From contig DBXA01000007.1 of NCBI GenBank assembly GCA_002309235.1, positions 3,940 through 16,611 of the forward strand: 12,672 nucleotides of DNA. Direction: 5' to 3'. Shown one piece after another: positions 1 to 7,353 of this stretch; the stretch's first letter is position 1, and each line of letters opens with the position of its first letter. Position numbers and translations under genes: made by a program. The notes under the pieces are model-generated. The model worked only from the letters and a program-made list of their open reading frames with translations, was not told where the DNA came from and ran no database searches. The DNA is from Christensenella sp. UBA1224 (lineage in GTDB: Bacteria; Bacillota; Clostridia; Christensenellales; Aristaeellaceae).

Positions 1-176
1 CCGTTGTCCTTGAGGTTGTCCAGCCCGCGCTCAACCACCTCAGCAATATACTTTGCCAGCACTTTGGATGCTTCTGCGGTGTCAATCGGCGCAGTTTGAC
101 AGAGCTTGTCCACAACGGCAAGATCTGCATCTAAGCCTTTGTTGATAACCTGCTCATACAACCCATCATGCAGCAT
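1..176 (-). CDS. DUF3427-type DEAD/DEAH helicase, N-terminal fragment (partial)
   Basis: This minus-strand reading frame starts with ATG at 176-174 and runs off the left edge, giving 58 residues. The start MLHDGLYEQVINKGL and the following QTAPIDTAEASKVLAKYI stretch match my memory of the N-terminus of large DEAD/DEAH-box helicases that carry a DUF3427 domain, often with a PLD-nuclease-like domain. That family is thought to act on nucleic acids and is common in genomic islands, but its role is poorly known. An AGGA ribosome site lies about 7 bases before the ATG; a nearer upstream ATG in another frame stops almost at once. No helicase motif is visible because the gene is cut at the window edge. 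Its DNA is less GC-rich than the genes right of the tRNA. The family call rests on recognition of the N-terminus only. Confidence 0.72.
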   Translation of the reverse strand, partial: MLHDGLYEQVINKGLDADLAVVDKLCQTAPIDTAEASKVLAKYIAEVVERGLDNLKDN

Positions 177-294
177 CGGACATTCCTGCTTTCACTTCAA
201 ATCAGTCCTTGAAAAAACAACCAATAAAGAGCATTTTGAAAGAAGATAGATAAACCATATGTAGCCCATAGGCCACACGAAGCTCTTTCTTTGC

Positions 295-310
295 TTTCAT
301 TCAAATGAAA
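295..310. repeat. Short inverted repeat, possible operator
   Basis: TTTCATT and AATGAAA are perfect 7-base arms separated by CA. The site lies about 120 bases upstream of the helicase start. It could be a repressor operator, but in an AT-rich stretch such a short palindrome can arise by chance. Confidence 0.3.
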
Positions 311-336
311 CCAATACAAACTGCCGCCGATAAGGC

Positions 337-371
337 GCATTCTGCGCGTTTTGCTGCAAAAGGCAGAATGC
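337..371. repeat. Long hairpin-forming inverted repeat
   Basis: GCATTCTGC (337-345) and GCAGAATGC (363-371) are perfect 9-base arms. Between them sits a second nested pair, TTTTG (349-353) and CAAAA (357-361), around a CTG loop. The two stems together make a long imperfect hairpin with a GCG/G internal loop. No T-run follows on either strand, so it is not an ordinary terminator. It could be a structured RNA element or an intergenic repeat unit. Confidence 0.55.
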
Positions 372-497
372 TGTCCTTCGTCCAACTCAAAAGCTGCTCC
401 ACGCTCTCCAGCACATATCCCGGCAATGTACCCCCGGAAGAATATACCGCAGGCACGTTTTTTGCACCGCCCGCATTCGAGTCCTTTTTTTCTTTAT

Positions 498-530
498 AAA
501 AAATGGGAAGGGGACTACGCTCCCCTTCCC
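498..530 (-). terminator. Rho-independent terminator of the tRNA-Leu gene
   Basis: A perfect 10-base stem (505-514 with 521-530, GGGAAGGGGA and its complement) surrounds a 6-base loop. Read on the minus strand it is followed by ATTTTTTA, a T-run at 503-498. It begins 4 bases after the encoded CCA end of the tRNA, so it ends that transcript. Confidence 0.9.
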
Positions 531-533
531 ATG

Positions 534-620
534 TGGTGCCGGTAGTCGGGGTCGAACCGACACGGTGTCGCCACCACCAGATTTTGAGTCTGGCACGTCT
601 GCCAATTCCATCATACCGGC
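534..620 (-). tRNA. tRNA-Leu (anticodon CAA)
   Basis: The 87-base gene folds as a class II tRNA. The acceptor stem GCCGGTA pairs with TACCGGC and the CCA end is encoded. The D-arm contains the Leu-type GGAATTGGCAGAC. The anticodon stem CCAGA/TCTGG holds the loop CTCAAAA, giving anticodon CAA, which reads UUG. A long variable arm pairs GGTG with CACC, and the T-stem GTCGG/CCGAC carries the loop TTCGACC. A near-consensus promoter lies upstream and a strong terminator directly downstream, so it is a single-gene unit. Its 3' end faces the AT-rich helicase side. Confidence 0.96.
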
Positions 621-630
621 AAGTGAAATG

Positions 631-659
631 AGTATACAACAAAAAGCCCAAAAAGGCAA
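631..659 (-). promoter_or_regulatory. Sigma-A promoter of tRNA-Leu
   Basis: On the minus strand TTGCCT (659-654) is followed after exactly 17 bases by TATACT (636-631). The -10 box ends 10 bases before the first tRNA base, so the transcript would start with only a few leader bases. Confidence 0.85.
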
Positions 660-723
660 TAGTTATACCGAAAAGAATTCATGAGATCGAAGCTTATCTT
701 ACACGCAAGCCGGGCCTGAAAGG

Positions 724-752
724 TTGCATCGAGGGCTGCAAAGTGATAATAT
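724..752 (+). promoter_or_regulatory. Sigma-A promoter of the MBL-comEC-holA unit
   Basis: TTGCAT (724-729) and TAATAT (747-752) are separated by exactly 17 bases. A start near 759 would give a leader of about 40 bases before the ATG at 798. No other promoter of this quality precedes the gene. Confidence 0.75.
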
Positions 753-797
753 CAGACATAAGCAAACCCTTCACTCTACCATCAAGGAGGCATTTCC

Positions 798-1496
798 ATG
801 CTGATCACGATACTCGGCTGGCAGGGGCCCGTTCCCGGCGCAGACGGCGCCTGTTCCGGCTACCTGGCAGAAGACGAAAACGGTTCCGCGGTCGCAATAG
901 ACATGGGAGCAGGCTCGCTCTCACGTCTCATGAAGGCGATCGACCCGAGAAAGCTCAAAGCCATCATACTCAGCCACCTCCATTGGGACCATATGAGCGA
1001 CATGCTGCCGCTCGGCTATCTTGCGGGCATGACGGATATCCCCGTCTATGCGCCTGCCCAGCCCGCGCCGGCTTTCGACGCGCTCACATCCCTGGGTTGG
1101 AAGATCCATCCCCATGAGGATATGCGCCTGGGTGATATGCAGATATCGTTCGGCCCCGCAAGACACCCCGTCCCCTGCTCCTCGGTGCGCATCGAATGCC
1201 ATGGCAAGGTATTCGTCTACACAGGAGACACCAATACGCATCCGGGCATTGCCGACTTCGCCCGCGGAGCAGACCTGCTCCTCGCCGATGCCGGTCTCAG
1301 GGAAGCGGATTGGGCTGAGAACAAGCCCCATCTCTCTCCCGCCCTCTGCGGAAAGCTTGCGTTGGAAGCCGGTGTCAAAAAAATGGTGATCACGCACCTT
1401 TCCCCCTTCAATGACAAAGACCTGCTGCTTTCGGAAGCTTCAGCGGTGTTCCCGGAAACGACGCCGGCTGAAGGAGGCCTCCGCCTGAAGGTATGA
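798..1496 (+). CDS. MBL-fold metallo-hydrolase, RNase Z/YhfI-like
   Basis: The 232-residue protein has the metallo-beta-lactamase fold signature SHLHWDH, with H60, H62, D64 and H65 as the HxHxDH metal site. Further likely ligands are H123 (ARHPVPC), D144 (YTGDT) and H200 (ITHLSP). The order and length fit the small RNase Z-like group that includes Bacillus YhfI, which would make it a two-metal phosphodiesterase or other hydrolase in the cytoplasm; the substrate is not known. No signal peptide is visible. AAGGAGG at 784-790 lies 7 bases before the ATG and fixes the start. Its stop overlaps the comEC start by 4 bases (ATGA), so the two are translationally coupled. I see none of the long tRNA-binding arm of true RNase Z, so I do not call it rnz. 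Confidence 0.85.
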   Translation: MLITILGWQGPVPGADGACSGYLAEDENGSAVAIDMGAGSLSRLMKAIDPRKLKAIILSHLHWDHMSDMLPLGYLAGMTDIPVYAPAQPAPAFDALTSLGWKIHPHEDMRLGDMQISFGPARHPVPCSSVRIECHGKVFVYTGDTNTHPGIADFARGADLLLADAGLREADWAENKPHLSPALCGKLALEAGVKKMVITHLSPFNDKDLLLSEASAVFPETTPAEGGLRLKV

Positions 1497-3820
1497 CAGG
1501 CAGCGGCCTTAAAACGAGTTTCAAGCCGGTCCGTGTAAGACCCCTTGTATGGACAGCTGCCGCCTGGGCTGCGGGAGCTGCCTGCGCCGTGCCGTTATAC
1601 GGCAAGAGCCTGCTGATCTGGGTGATCCCTTGCATTATATGCGCCGTTTGCACGCTGCTGCGCAGAAGGCTCCTCGCCCTGATCGGAGCAGTATTCTTCC
1701 TCGCTGCATCTGTTACAGGGGCTGCAGCCGTAAAACCCGTTATGCATACGTTTGATGAAAAGGTCACCGTGACAGGCATGGCCGCATCGGATATGCGCGA
1801 TTACGAAGATTACTCTATGATAACGCTCTCCTACGTCTCAATAGACGGGGAGGCGCGCGCCTTCAAGCTGCGGCTTTATATCTATCCCGATGCCGATGGG
1901 AACCGTCTTTCACTCGTATACGGGGATACCGTTTCCTTCCAGGGCATGCCCCGCACGCCGACAGGGCTCACCGGCTTCGGCGGTTACGACAGAGCCTCTG
2001 CCCTGTGGAGGACAGGCATCGCGATGACAGTATACGCCGATGCGGATGCCATCGAATATGAGACGGGAAGACTATCTCCCAGGAGACTTGCGTGTCTGGC
2101 CCGTATGGCACTGGCAAAGCGCATAGACTCCCTGTACGGAGACAGCGCTCCCATCGCGAGGGCCCTGCTGCTCGGTGACAAGACAGCGCTTTCCGACGGA
2201 GAGTATTCCGCCTTCCGCGGCGCGGGGATCGTTCACCTGCTGGCAGTGAGCGGCCTGCACGTGAGTGTTCTGGCCCTGTTCATCAAAAATCTGCTGGGGA
2301 AGATATTCCGCCTTTCGAGGAAATGTACCTTTTTTATCCTTATGCCCCTGCTCCTCCTGTACGCTGCGCTCACCGGCTTTCCCGCCAGCATCCTGCGCGC
2401 CGCCATCTGCTTCGCCATAGCGGAAGGCGCCCCTCTTACAGGCAGGCCTTATGACAGGCTGTCCTCCCTCGCCCTGGCCTATCTGCTGATCGTACTCGTC
2501 CGCCCGCTTTTCACATTCGATACCGGCCTGATACTGTCCTTCAGTGCCATGACAGGCATATGCTTTTTCATGCCGCTGTTCGAAAGGCCTTTCAAAGCCC
2601 TCGCGCGGCAAAAGAGCCTCCCCGTAAGGCTGTTCGGAAAAGCGTGCTCCCTGGCAGCCATGAGCGCCGCCGCTTCGCTCGGCACGCTCCCTGCCGTTTC
2701 CTGTCTCTACGGCGGACTGACGCTCTGGTCCCTTATCGTGAACATCGCCGCGATCCCGCTGACGAGCGCCATCATGCCCCTTCTCGCGATATCCGCTGCT
2801 GCCGGTACAGGCGGCCCCGTCACATTCAGCGCCGCAAAGCTTATCGGCCTCCTCCGGGGCTTATCCTCATTCATCTCAGGGCTCGGTACCGGGCTCAACG
2901 TTTCCCTCGCCTTCATGCTCACCCCGTTTGCGATCGCATATATCGCTGTCTCCTTTGCTTCATCCTCCTATCTCAAGGTCATTCGCAGCCCCAGACTGCG
3001 TTTCAGGCTGAAGGGTATGGGGATACTGCTCCTCATCACCATAGCGGCTGCCAACACCTTCGCGGTGAAATATCCGGTCCTCTCCGAGCAGGGGCTCAGG
3101 ATCACCTTTTATGATGTAGGCCAGGGCGACAGCGCGCTTGTCAACGCCCAGGGAAACCTGTATCTCATCGATACGGGGAGATCCTACACATCCTCCCGGC
3201 GCCTCGCCGCCGGCGCGATAAAGCTGTCCGGCCTCTTTCTGACCCATCCGGATGACGACCATATCGGCGATATGACATCCGTTATACAATCAGCCGATCC
3301 CGAGACCGTATACCTGCCCTTCTGCTGGGAGGAAGCCCAATGTCCGGATTACGCAGCAGAAGCCCTCAAAGGCCGGAATATCATCTACCTTCACGCCGGA
3401 GATGAACTGAAGCTTTCGGATACAACCGTGATGCATGTCCTGCATCCGGGAGACGGGAAGCTCTCTTCCGACAACGACGCCAGCCTTGTTCTGCTCCTGT
3501 CGAACGGGAAACGCAGTGTCCTCTTCATGGGCGATCTTTCCGACAATTGTATCGATTTTCCCGTGCCGGATTGTGATATAATAAAGCTTGCCCATCATGG
3601 GAGCGGCTCTTCATCCGGCATGTACATGCTTTTGAGCGCCTCCCCTTCCGCCGCTGTCATCAGCGTCGGTCAGAACCGATACGGCCACCCCGCGCCTGTT
3701 GTGCTCGAAAATCTCGCGTTCATCGGCGCACGTGCGCTCCGGACGGATGAGCTGGGCGATATCTCCGTGCTGCTTTCCGATGACGGCAGCATGGATTACT
3801 CCTTTTACCTGGAGGATTAG
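1493..3820 (+). CDS. comEC: ComEC/Rec2-type DNA uptake channel
   Basis: ComEC is the inner-membrane channel through which single-stranded DNA enters during natural transformation. The 775-residue protein has the family's three parts. Two hydrophobic helices come first (about 20-80), followed by a DUF4131-like soluble region (about 85-190) with an OB-like look. The polytopic Competence domain (about 220-490) contains the hallmark HLLAVSGLHVSVLAL around 248-262. A C-terminal metallo-beta-lactamase domain (about 535-775) has FYDVGQGDSALV (539-550), LTHPDDDHIGDM (583-594), FMGDLS (678-683) and LAHHGS (699-704). The HPDDDH form is the usual ComEC variant, so the nuclease-like domain looks intact. 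The length is typical. Start by ATGA overlap with the upstream gene; only a weak GAAGG lies before it. The gene appears complete, although I see no other competence genes in the window. Confidence 0.95.
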   Translation: MTGSGLKTSFKPVRVRPLVWTAAAWAAGAACAVPLYGKSLLIWVIPCIICAVCTLLRRRLLALIGAVFFLAASVTGAAAVKPVMHTFDEKVTVTGMAASDMRDYEDYSMITLSYVSIDGEARAFKLRLYIYPDADGNRLSLVYGDTVSFQGMPRTPTGLTGFGGYDRASALWRTGIAMTVYADADAIEYETGRLSPRRLACLARMALAKRIDSLYGDSAPIARALLLGDKTALSDGEYSAFRGAGIVHLLAVSGLHVSVLALFIKNLLGKIFRLSRKCTFFILMPLLLLYAALTGFPASILRAAICFAIAEGAPLTGRPYDRLSSLALAYLLIVLVRPLFTFDTGLILSFSAMTGICFFMPLFERPFKALARQKSLPVRLFGKACSLAAMSAAASLGTLPAVSCLYGGLTLWSLIVNIAAIPLTSAIMPLLAISAAAGTGGPVTFSAAKLIGLLRGLSSFISGLGTGLNVSLAFMLTPFAIAYIAVSFASSSYLKVIRSPRLRFRLKGMGILLLITIAAANTFAVKYPVLSEQGLRITFYDVGQGDSALVNAQGNLYLIDTGRSYTSSRRLAAGAIKLSGLFLTHPDDDHIGDMTSVIQSADPETVYLPFCWEEAQCPDYAAEALKGRNIIYLHAGDELKLSDTTVMHVLHPGDGKLSSDNDASLVLLLSNGKRSVLFMGDLSDNCIDFPVPDCDIIKLAHHGSGSSSGMYMLLSASPSAAVISVGQNRYGHPAPVVLENLAFIGARALRTDELGDISVLLSDDGSMDYSFYLED

Positions 3821-4912
3821 ATGAACTACTGGCAAGAGCTTTACGATGCATGGGACAGCGGCCGCTTCGCCCCCGTTTACCATTTTTACGGGGATGAGGA
3901 ATACATCAAGAAAAACGCGCTCGCCCGCCTGCGTTCAAGGCTGCTCGTTCCCGGTCTCGAAGAACTGAATGAGACCATACTCGAAGGCAGCGTATCAGCC
4001 GAGGATATCATCGAGGCGGCGGAAACGCTGCCCGTCATGGCGCCGCGCAGGCTCGTCCTCGTACGCGACTGGGCGGGGCTCCTGCAATCCGAAAGAGCAA
4101 AGGGCGAGGAGGATGAAAAAGGCAAGAAGAAAAAGCTCCTCAAGGCTTACGACGTTTTCGCGAAATGGCTTGATGACCCGCCCCCGGAATGCACGCTCGT
4201 CTTCTATACAAGGCCCGGCGACAAGATCGATGAATATGTGAAAAGCCGCGGCAAAGCCGCCAAAAAGAACGTGTTCGAGCTTCTTGCAGCCAAGGGAAAA
4301 GCCGTTTCCTTCGATCACCTGGACGACCGGACGCTCTTTGTCTGGATCGCGCAGCGTTTCAAGGCCGAAGGCTCCTCTGTCGACCGGATCGCCTCCGAGG
4401 CGCTCGTCACGGCGGCAGGACGGGATTGCGCCAGGCTCAACGAAGAGATCATGAAGCTCGCATCCCTCGGAGACAAGGTCGATGAGCAGCTGATACGCCG
4501 TGTTGTCACGCCTACGCCGGAAGCGACCGTCTTTGAGATGGTAGACGATCTTACGGCAGGCAGGCTGGTCGCCGCCCGGCAGAAGACGGATCTCTTACTG
4601 AGGAACGGTGACTACCCGACGCAGATCCTCTATATGATCACGCGCCAGATACGCCTTCTTTGCCTGACACGGGAATGCCTCGATGCCGGCACCGGCCAAA
4701 AAGGGGTAATGGAGGCGGCCGATACCCGTTCCACCTGGCTGGCAGACAGGCTGATAAGCCAGGCCCGGCCGCTCTCCCCGGCGACGCTTCGCAGGCTTTA
4801 CGAGGAATGTACCCAGGCAGAGTATCTGTGCAAGAGCGGGCGCGCAGACCACACCGCCATGCTCTACAGGATGCTGATACTCCTCGGCACGGACCTCAGG
4901 AAAAAGCAATGA
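3821..4912 (+). CDS. holA: DNA polymerase III subunit delta
   Basis: HolA is the delta subunit of the clamp loader; it opens the beta sliding clamp so it can be placed on DNA. The 363-residue protein has the family's YHFYGDEEYIKKNA start (about 20-33), APRRLVLVRD (74-83), the middle-domain AGRDCARLNEEIMKLA (199-214), the ATVFEMVDDLTAG segment (235-247) and a helical C-terminal collar domain ending in CKSGRADHTAMLYRMLILL (337-355). GGAGG at 3811-3815, inside the end of comEC, sits 5 bases before the ATG, and the ATG directly follows the comEC stop. The comEC-holA order is common in Firmicutes. A charged Lys/Glu-rich stretch (about 91-107, with KGKKKK) makes the protein slightly longer than most. 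Confidence 0.93.
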   Translation: MNYWQELYDAWDSGRFAPVYHFYGDEEYIKKNALARLRSRLLVPGLEELNETILEGSVSAEDIIEAAETLPVMAPRRLVLVRDWAGLLQSERAKGEEDEKGKKKKLLKAYDVFAKWLDDPPPECTLVFYTRPGDKIDEYVKSRGKAAKKNVFELLAAKGKAVSFDHLDDRTLFVWIAQRFKAEGSSVDRIASEALVTAAGRDCARLNEEIMKLASLGDKVDEQLIRRVVTPTPEATVFEMVDDLTAGRLVAARQKTDLLLRNGDYPTQILYMITRQIRLLCLTRECLDAGTGQKGVMEAADTRSTWLADRLISQARPLSPATLRRLYEECTQAEYLCKSGRADHTAMLYRMLILLGTDLRKKQ

Positions 4913-4981
4913 CACCCGAAATATGAGTGATGGATGATATCGTTTCAAACAAGCATCGGCTCCTCAAAGGATGCCGCGGTC

Positions 4982-4989
4982 AAAGGAGG
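4982..4989 (+). promoter_or_regulatory. Ribosome site that sets the M42 peptidase start
   Basis: AAAGGAGG lies 7 bases before the ATG at 4997. The earlier in-frame ATG at 4934 has no ribosome site, and the 21 residues it would add do not look like the family, so 4997 is preferred. Confidence 0.85.
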
Positions 4990-4996
4990 CACAAGC

Positions 4997-6040
4997 ATGC
5001 GTTATTTTGATGAACAGTATACGCTGGATTCCTTCCGGGATCTCCTTAAAGTGGATTCCACCACAGGCCAGTACCACGCCATACAGGAAACGACGGCGGA
5101 GATGATCCGTGAGTTGGGCTATGATCCCCTCTATACCCGCAAAGGCGGCATACTGGCGGATCTCGGCGGCGAGGGCGAGCCTCTTGTGATCACCGCCCAT
5201 CTGGATGACATCGGCCTCATGGTGCGGCATGTCAATGCGGACGGCACACTGAACGTCTGCCCTGTCGGCGGCCTCTATCCCTTCTATTGCGTAACGGAAA
5301 ACGTGCGGGTATACACCGGGGAAGGGAAAGTCTACACGGGCTGCGTCTGCCGCAAGCCGAATTCCATCCACGTGACGGAGGAAGAGCTGCGCAATACCCT
5401 CGGAGATTTCCGCACCAACGTCTGCATCGTGCTGGACATGCCGGTAAAGAGCGCGGCGGATACAAAGGCTCTCGGCATTGATACGGGCGATTTTGTCGCG
5501 CTGGAGCCCCGCTTCACCCTTTCCGGCGGGTACATCAAGAGCCGCTTTGTGGATGACAAGGCCTGCGCGGCCGTGCTCCTGAACGTGATGAAGGCAGTCC
5601 GGGAAAACGACCTTCCCCTCACACGCAAGGTCGTCGCCTACTTTGCCTGCTATGAGGAGATCGGTCACGGCACCGCATGGCTCCCCGATGGCGTGAAGGA
5701 TATTCTCGCCCTGGACATCGCTCCTACGGGGCCGGATCAGAATTCCGATGAGCAAAAGGTATCCATCTTTGCCAAGGACAGCCGCTTCCCCTATCACAGC
5801 GGTATGACGGCAGAGCTCAGGGAAACCGCGAAAAAGGCCGGGATTGACTACGTGATGGATATCTTCACCCCGCATTACGGCACGGACGGGGATGGATCCA
5901 TACTCGCGGGATACGATATCCGCCATGCGGCCATCGGGCCCGGCACCTACAACAGCCACGGATACGAAAGGACGCATATCGACGGGCTGCGCAGCACCTT
6001 CGACCTGGTCATGGCGTATATCGCGCCGGACGCCGTCTGA
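4997..6040 (+). CDS. M42 family metallopeptidase (aminopeptidase/endoglucanase-like)
   Basis: M42 enzymes are cytoplasmic, dizinc (or cobalt) aminopeptidases that form large tetrahedral particles and trim short peptides. The 347-residue protein has the ordered metal and catalytic residues: H68 in ITAHLDDIG, D186 in SRFVDDKA, the pair E220-E221 in CYEEIGHG, D240 in LALDIAP, and H321 in YNSHGYERTH. These are the five positions expected for the bridging Asp, the other ligands and the general-base Glu. The length matches the family (about 340-360). It follows holA by 84 bases with no terminator seen between them, so it may be co-transcribed with it. M42 members are often annotated as cellulase M or glutamyl aminopeptidase; the exact substrate cannot be told. 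Confidence 0.9.
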   Translation: MRYFDEQYTLDSFRDLLKVDSTTGQYHAIQETTAEMIRELGYDPLYTRKGGILADLGGEGEPLVITAHLDDIGLMVRHVNADGTLNVCPVGGLYPFYCVTENVRVYTGEGKVYTGCVCRKPNSIHVTEEELRNTLGDFRTNVCIVLDMPVKSAADTKALGIDTGDFVALEPRFTLSGGYIKSRFVDDKACAAVLLNVMKAVRENDLPLTRKVVAYFACYEEIGHGTAWLPDGVKDILALDIAPTGPDQNSDEQKVSIFAKDSRFPYHSGMTAELRETAKKAGIDYVMDIFTPHYGTDGDGSILAGYDIRHAAIGPGTYNSHGYERTHIDGLRSTFDLVMAYIAPDAV

Positions 6041-6087
6041 TCTGCGGCCCGGAAAATACTTTTATCTGCAAATCGTCGATCGCGAAG

Positions 6088-6120
6088 GCACGGACAAGGC
6101 CGAAAGAGCCCTGTCCGTGC
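6088..6120 (+). terminator. Hairpin after the M42 gene, probable terminator
   Basis: GCACGGACAAGGC (6088-6100) pairs with GCCCTGTCCGTGC (6108-6120) with one mismatch around a 7-base loop. The stem is strong, but only TT follows, so it is a weak intrinsic terminator by the usual rule. It lies between the M42 stop and the next promoter, where a terminator is expected. Confidence 0.55.
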
Positions 6121-6159
6121 TTCGTCATTGGGTCCCTGCTATGTTTTATCCCTTCCCGC

Positions 6160-6188
6160 TTGCCCATACAGCCCGATTGGTGTACAAT
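6160..6188 (+). promoter_or_regulatory. Sigma-A promoter of ychF and the genes after it
   Basis: TTGCCC (6160-6165) and TACAAT (6183-6188) are 17 bases apart. Transcription would start near 6195, giving a short leader before the ychF ATG at 6232. I see no clear promoter in the short gaps between ychF and GH127, so this one may serve the whole run. Confidence 0.72.
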
Positions 6189-6231
6189 GAGAGCAATAAA
6201 AATCCCCCAAGGCAAGGAGATGCTTTGATAT

Positions 6232-7323
6232 ATGAAATTAGGTGTTGTCGGACTTCCCAATGTCGGCAAGAGCACGCTGTTCAACGCGATCACAAATGCC
6301 GGCGCGCAGGCAGCGAACTACCCCTTCTGCACGATAGAGCCCAATGTGGGCGTGGTGCCGGTGCCGGATGAAAGGCTCGATTTCCTCAGCGATATGTACA
6401 GCCCGGAAAAGTACACCCCCGCCCTTCTGGAATTCGTGGATATCGCCGGCCTCGTACGCGGCGCCAGCAAAGGCGAAGGCCTTGGGAACAAATTCCTTTC
6501 CCATATCCGCGAGGTGGATGCCATACTGCACGTGGTGCGCTGCTTCGATGATGAGAACATCATCCATGTGGACGGCAGCATCGATCCCGCCCGCGATATC
6601 GAAACCATATCCACAGAATTGATACTGGCTGATATCGAGACGGTCGAAAAGCGCAGGGAAAAAGCCGTCAAGATGCTGCGCAATGGCGAAAAAAAGTTCG
6701 AGGTCGAAGCGGAGACCGCGGAAAAGGTGATCGCGCACCTGAACGAAGGGAAGCCTGCCCGCACCTGTGATCTGAACGAGGAGGAAGCTGCCGCCATGGC
6801 AGATTGGTTCCTGCTCACCTCCAAGCCCGTCCTCTATGCCGCCAACATCGCGGAGGACCAGATCGGCGCGGAGGACAACGATTACGTGAAGGCCGTAAAG
6901 AGGTGCGCCGAAGCGGAAAATGCCCAGGTGCTGGTGATATCCGCTCAGATCGAGGAGGAGATCTCCCAGCTGCCGGATGATGAAAAGGCCATGTTCCTGG
7001 AGGATATGGGCATCACGGAAAGCGGCGTCTCCCGCCTGGCGAAGCTTGGCTATAAGCTGCTCGGCCTCATCTCCTTCCTGACGGCAGGGCCCAAGGAGGT
7101 CCGTGCCTGGACCATTACGCAGGGCACCAAAGCGCCGCAGGCCGCGGGCAAGATCCATTCCGATTTCGAGCGCGGCTTCATCCGCGCCGAGATCGTATCC
7201 TTTGAAGACCTGAAGCGGGAGGGCTCCATCGCGGCCTGCAAGGATAAGGGCCTGTACCGTTCCGAGGGCAAGGACTATGTGATGCAGGACGGCGATGTGA
7301 CGCTGTTCCGCTTCAATGTCTGA
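6232..7323 (+). CDS. ychF: Redox-regulated ATPase YchF (Obg family)
   Basis: YchF (Ola1/EngD) is a universally conserved P-loop NTPase that binds ribosomes and, unlike other Obg proteins, prefers ATP. The 363-residue protein has the G1 loop GLPNVGKST (7-15), the switch region with [13 protein letters not shown] (28-40), G3 DIAGLVRGA (70-78), and NIAED (205-209) where GTPases carry NKxD. This change to NxxE is the family's basis for ATP preference. A coiled-coil-like helical region (about 130-190) and the C-terminal TGS-type domain ([18 protein letters not shown] and following) are present. The length is exactly typical. AAGGAG lies 12 bases before the ATG, a slightly long spacing. Confidence 0.96.
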   Translation: MKLGVVGLPNVGKSTLFNAITNAGAQAANYPFCTIEPNVGVVPVPDERLDFLSDMYSPEKYTPALLEFVDIAGLVRGASKGEGLGNKFLSHIREVDAILHVVRCFDDENIIHVDGSIDPARDIETISTELILADIETVEKRREKAVKMLRNGEKKFEVEAETAEKVIAHLNEGKPARTCDLNEEEAAAMADWFLLTSKPVLYAANIAEDQIGAEDNDYVKAVKRCAEAENAQVLVISAQIEEEISQLPDDEKAMFLEDMGITESGVSRLAKLGYKLLGLISFLTAGPKEVRAWTITQGTKAPQAAGKIHSDFERGFIRAEIVSFEDLKREGSIAACKDKGLYRSEGKDYVMQDGDVTLFRFNV

Positions 7324-7353
7324 TATTTGATCTGAAAAGGCGGAATAAAGCAA

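Larger units (their letters stand above)
177..497. other. AT-rich stretch without a convincing gene
   Basis: This stretch lies between the helicase start and the tRNA-Leu terminator. Several overlapping short frames are open on both strands (for example 305-499 plus, and 301 to about 490 minus), but none has a convincing ribosome site or a family I recognise, and the minus frames only become long by reading through the tRNA. It holds a hairpin-forming inverted repeat at 337-371 and a small inverted repeat at 295-310. The promoter of the helicase gene presumably lies here, but I could not pick out a clear -35/-10 pair. Confidence 0.5.

Noticed and set aside
305..545. Two overlapping 64-codon plus-strand frames
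   Set aside because: They have no good ribosome site, overlap each other and the tRNA terminator, and cover the hairpin at 337-371. They look like chance open frames.
301..659. Minus-strand frames of 116 and 90 codons across the tRNA-Leu gene
   Set aside because: Both run through the whole tRNA and its terminator, and overlap each other. A coding gene cannot reasonably share this stretch, and neither has a ribosome site.
4934..4996. Upstream ATG at 4934 as the start of the M42 peptidase
   Set aside because: It has no ribosome site, and a strong AAAGGAGG stands 7 bases before the ATG at 4997, where family similarity begins.
4964..5977. 337-codon minus-strand frame opposite the M42 peptidase
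   Set aside because: The plus-strand M42 gene has all its metal ligands and a strong ribosome site; the antisense frame has neither support.
6220..6228. Tiny open frame ATG CTT TGA just before ychF
   Set aside because: It directly abuts the AAGGAG with no spacer, so it is unlikely to be translated; it is probably chance.
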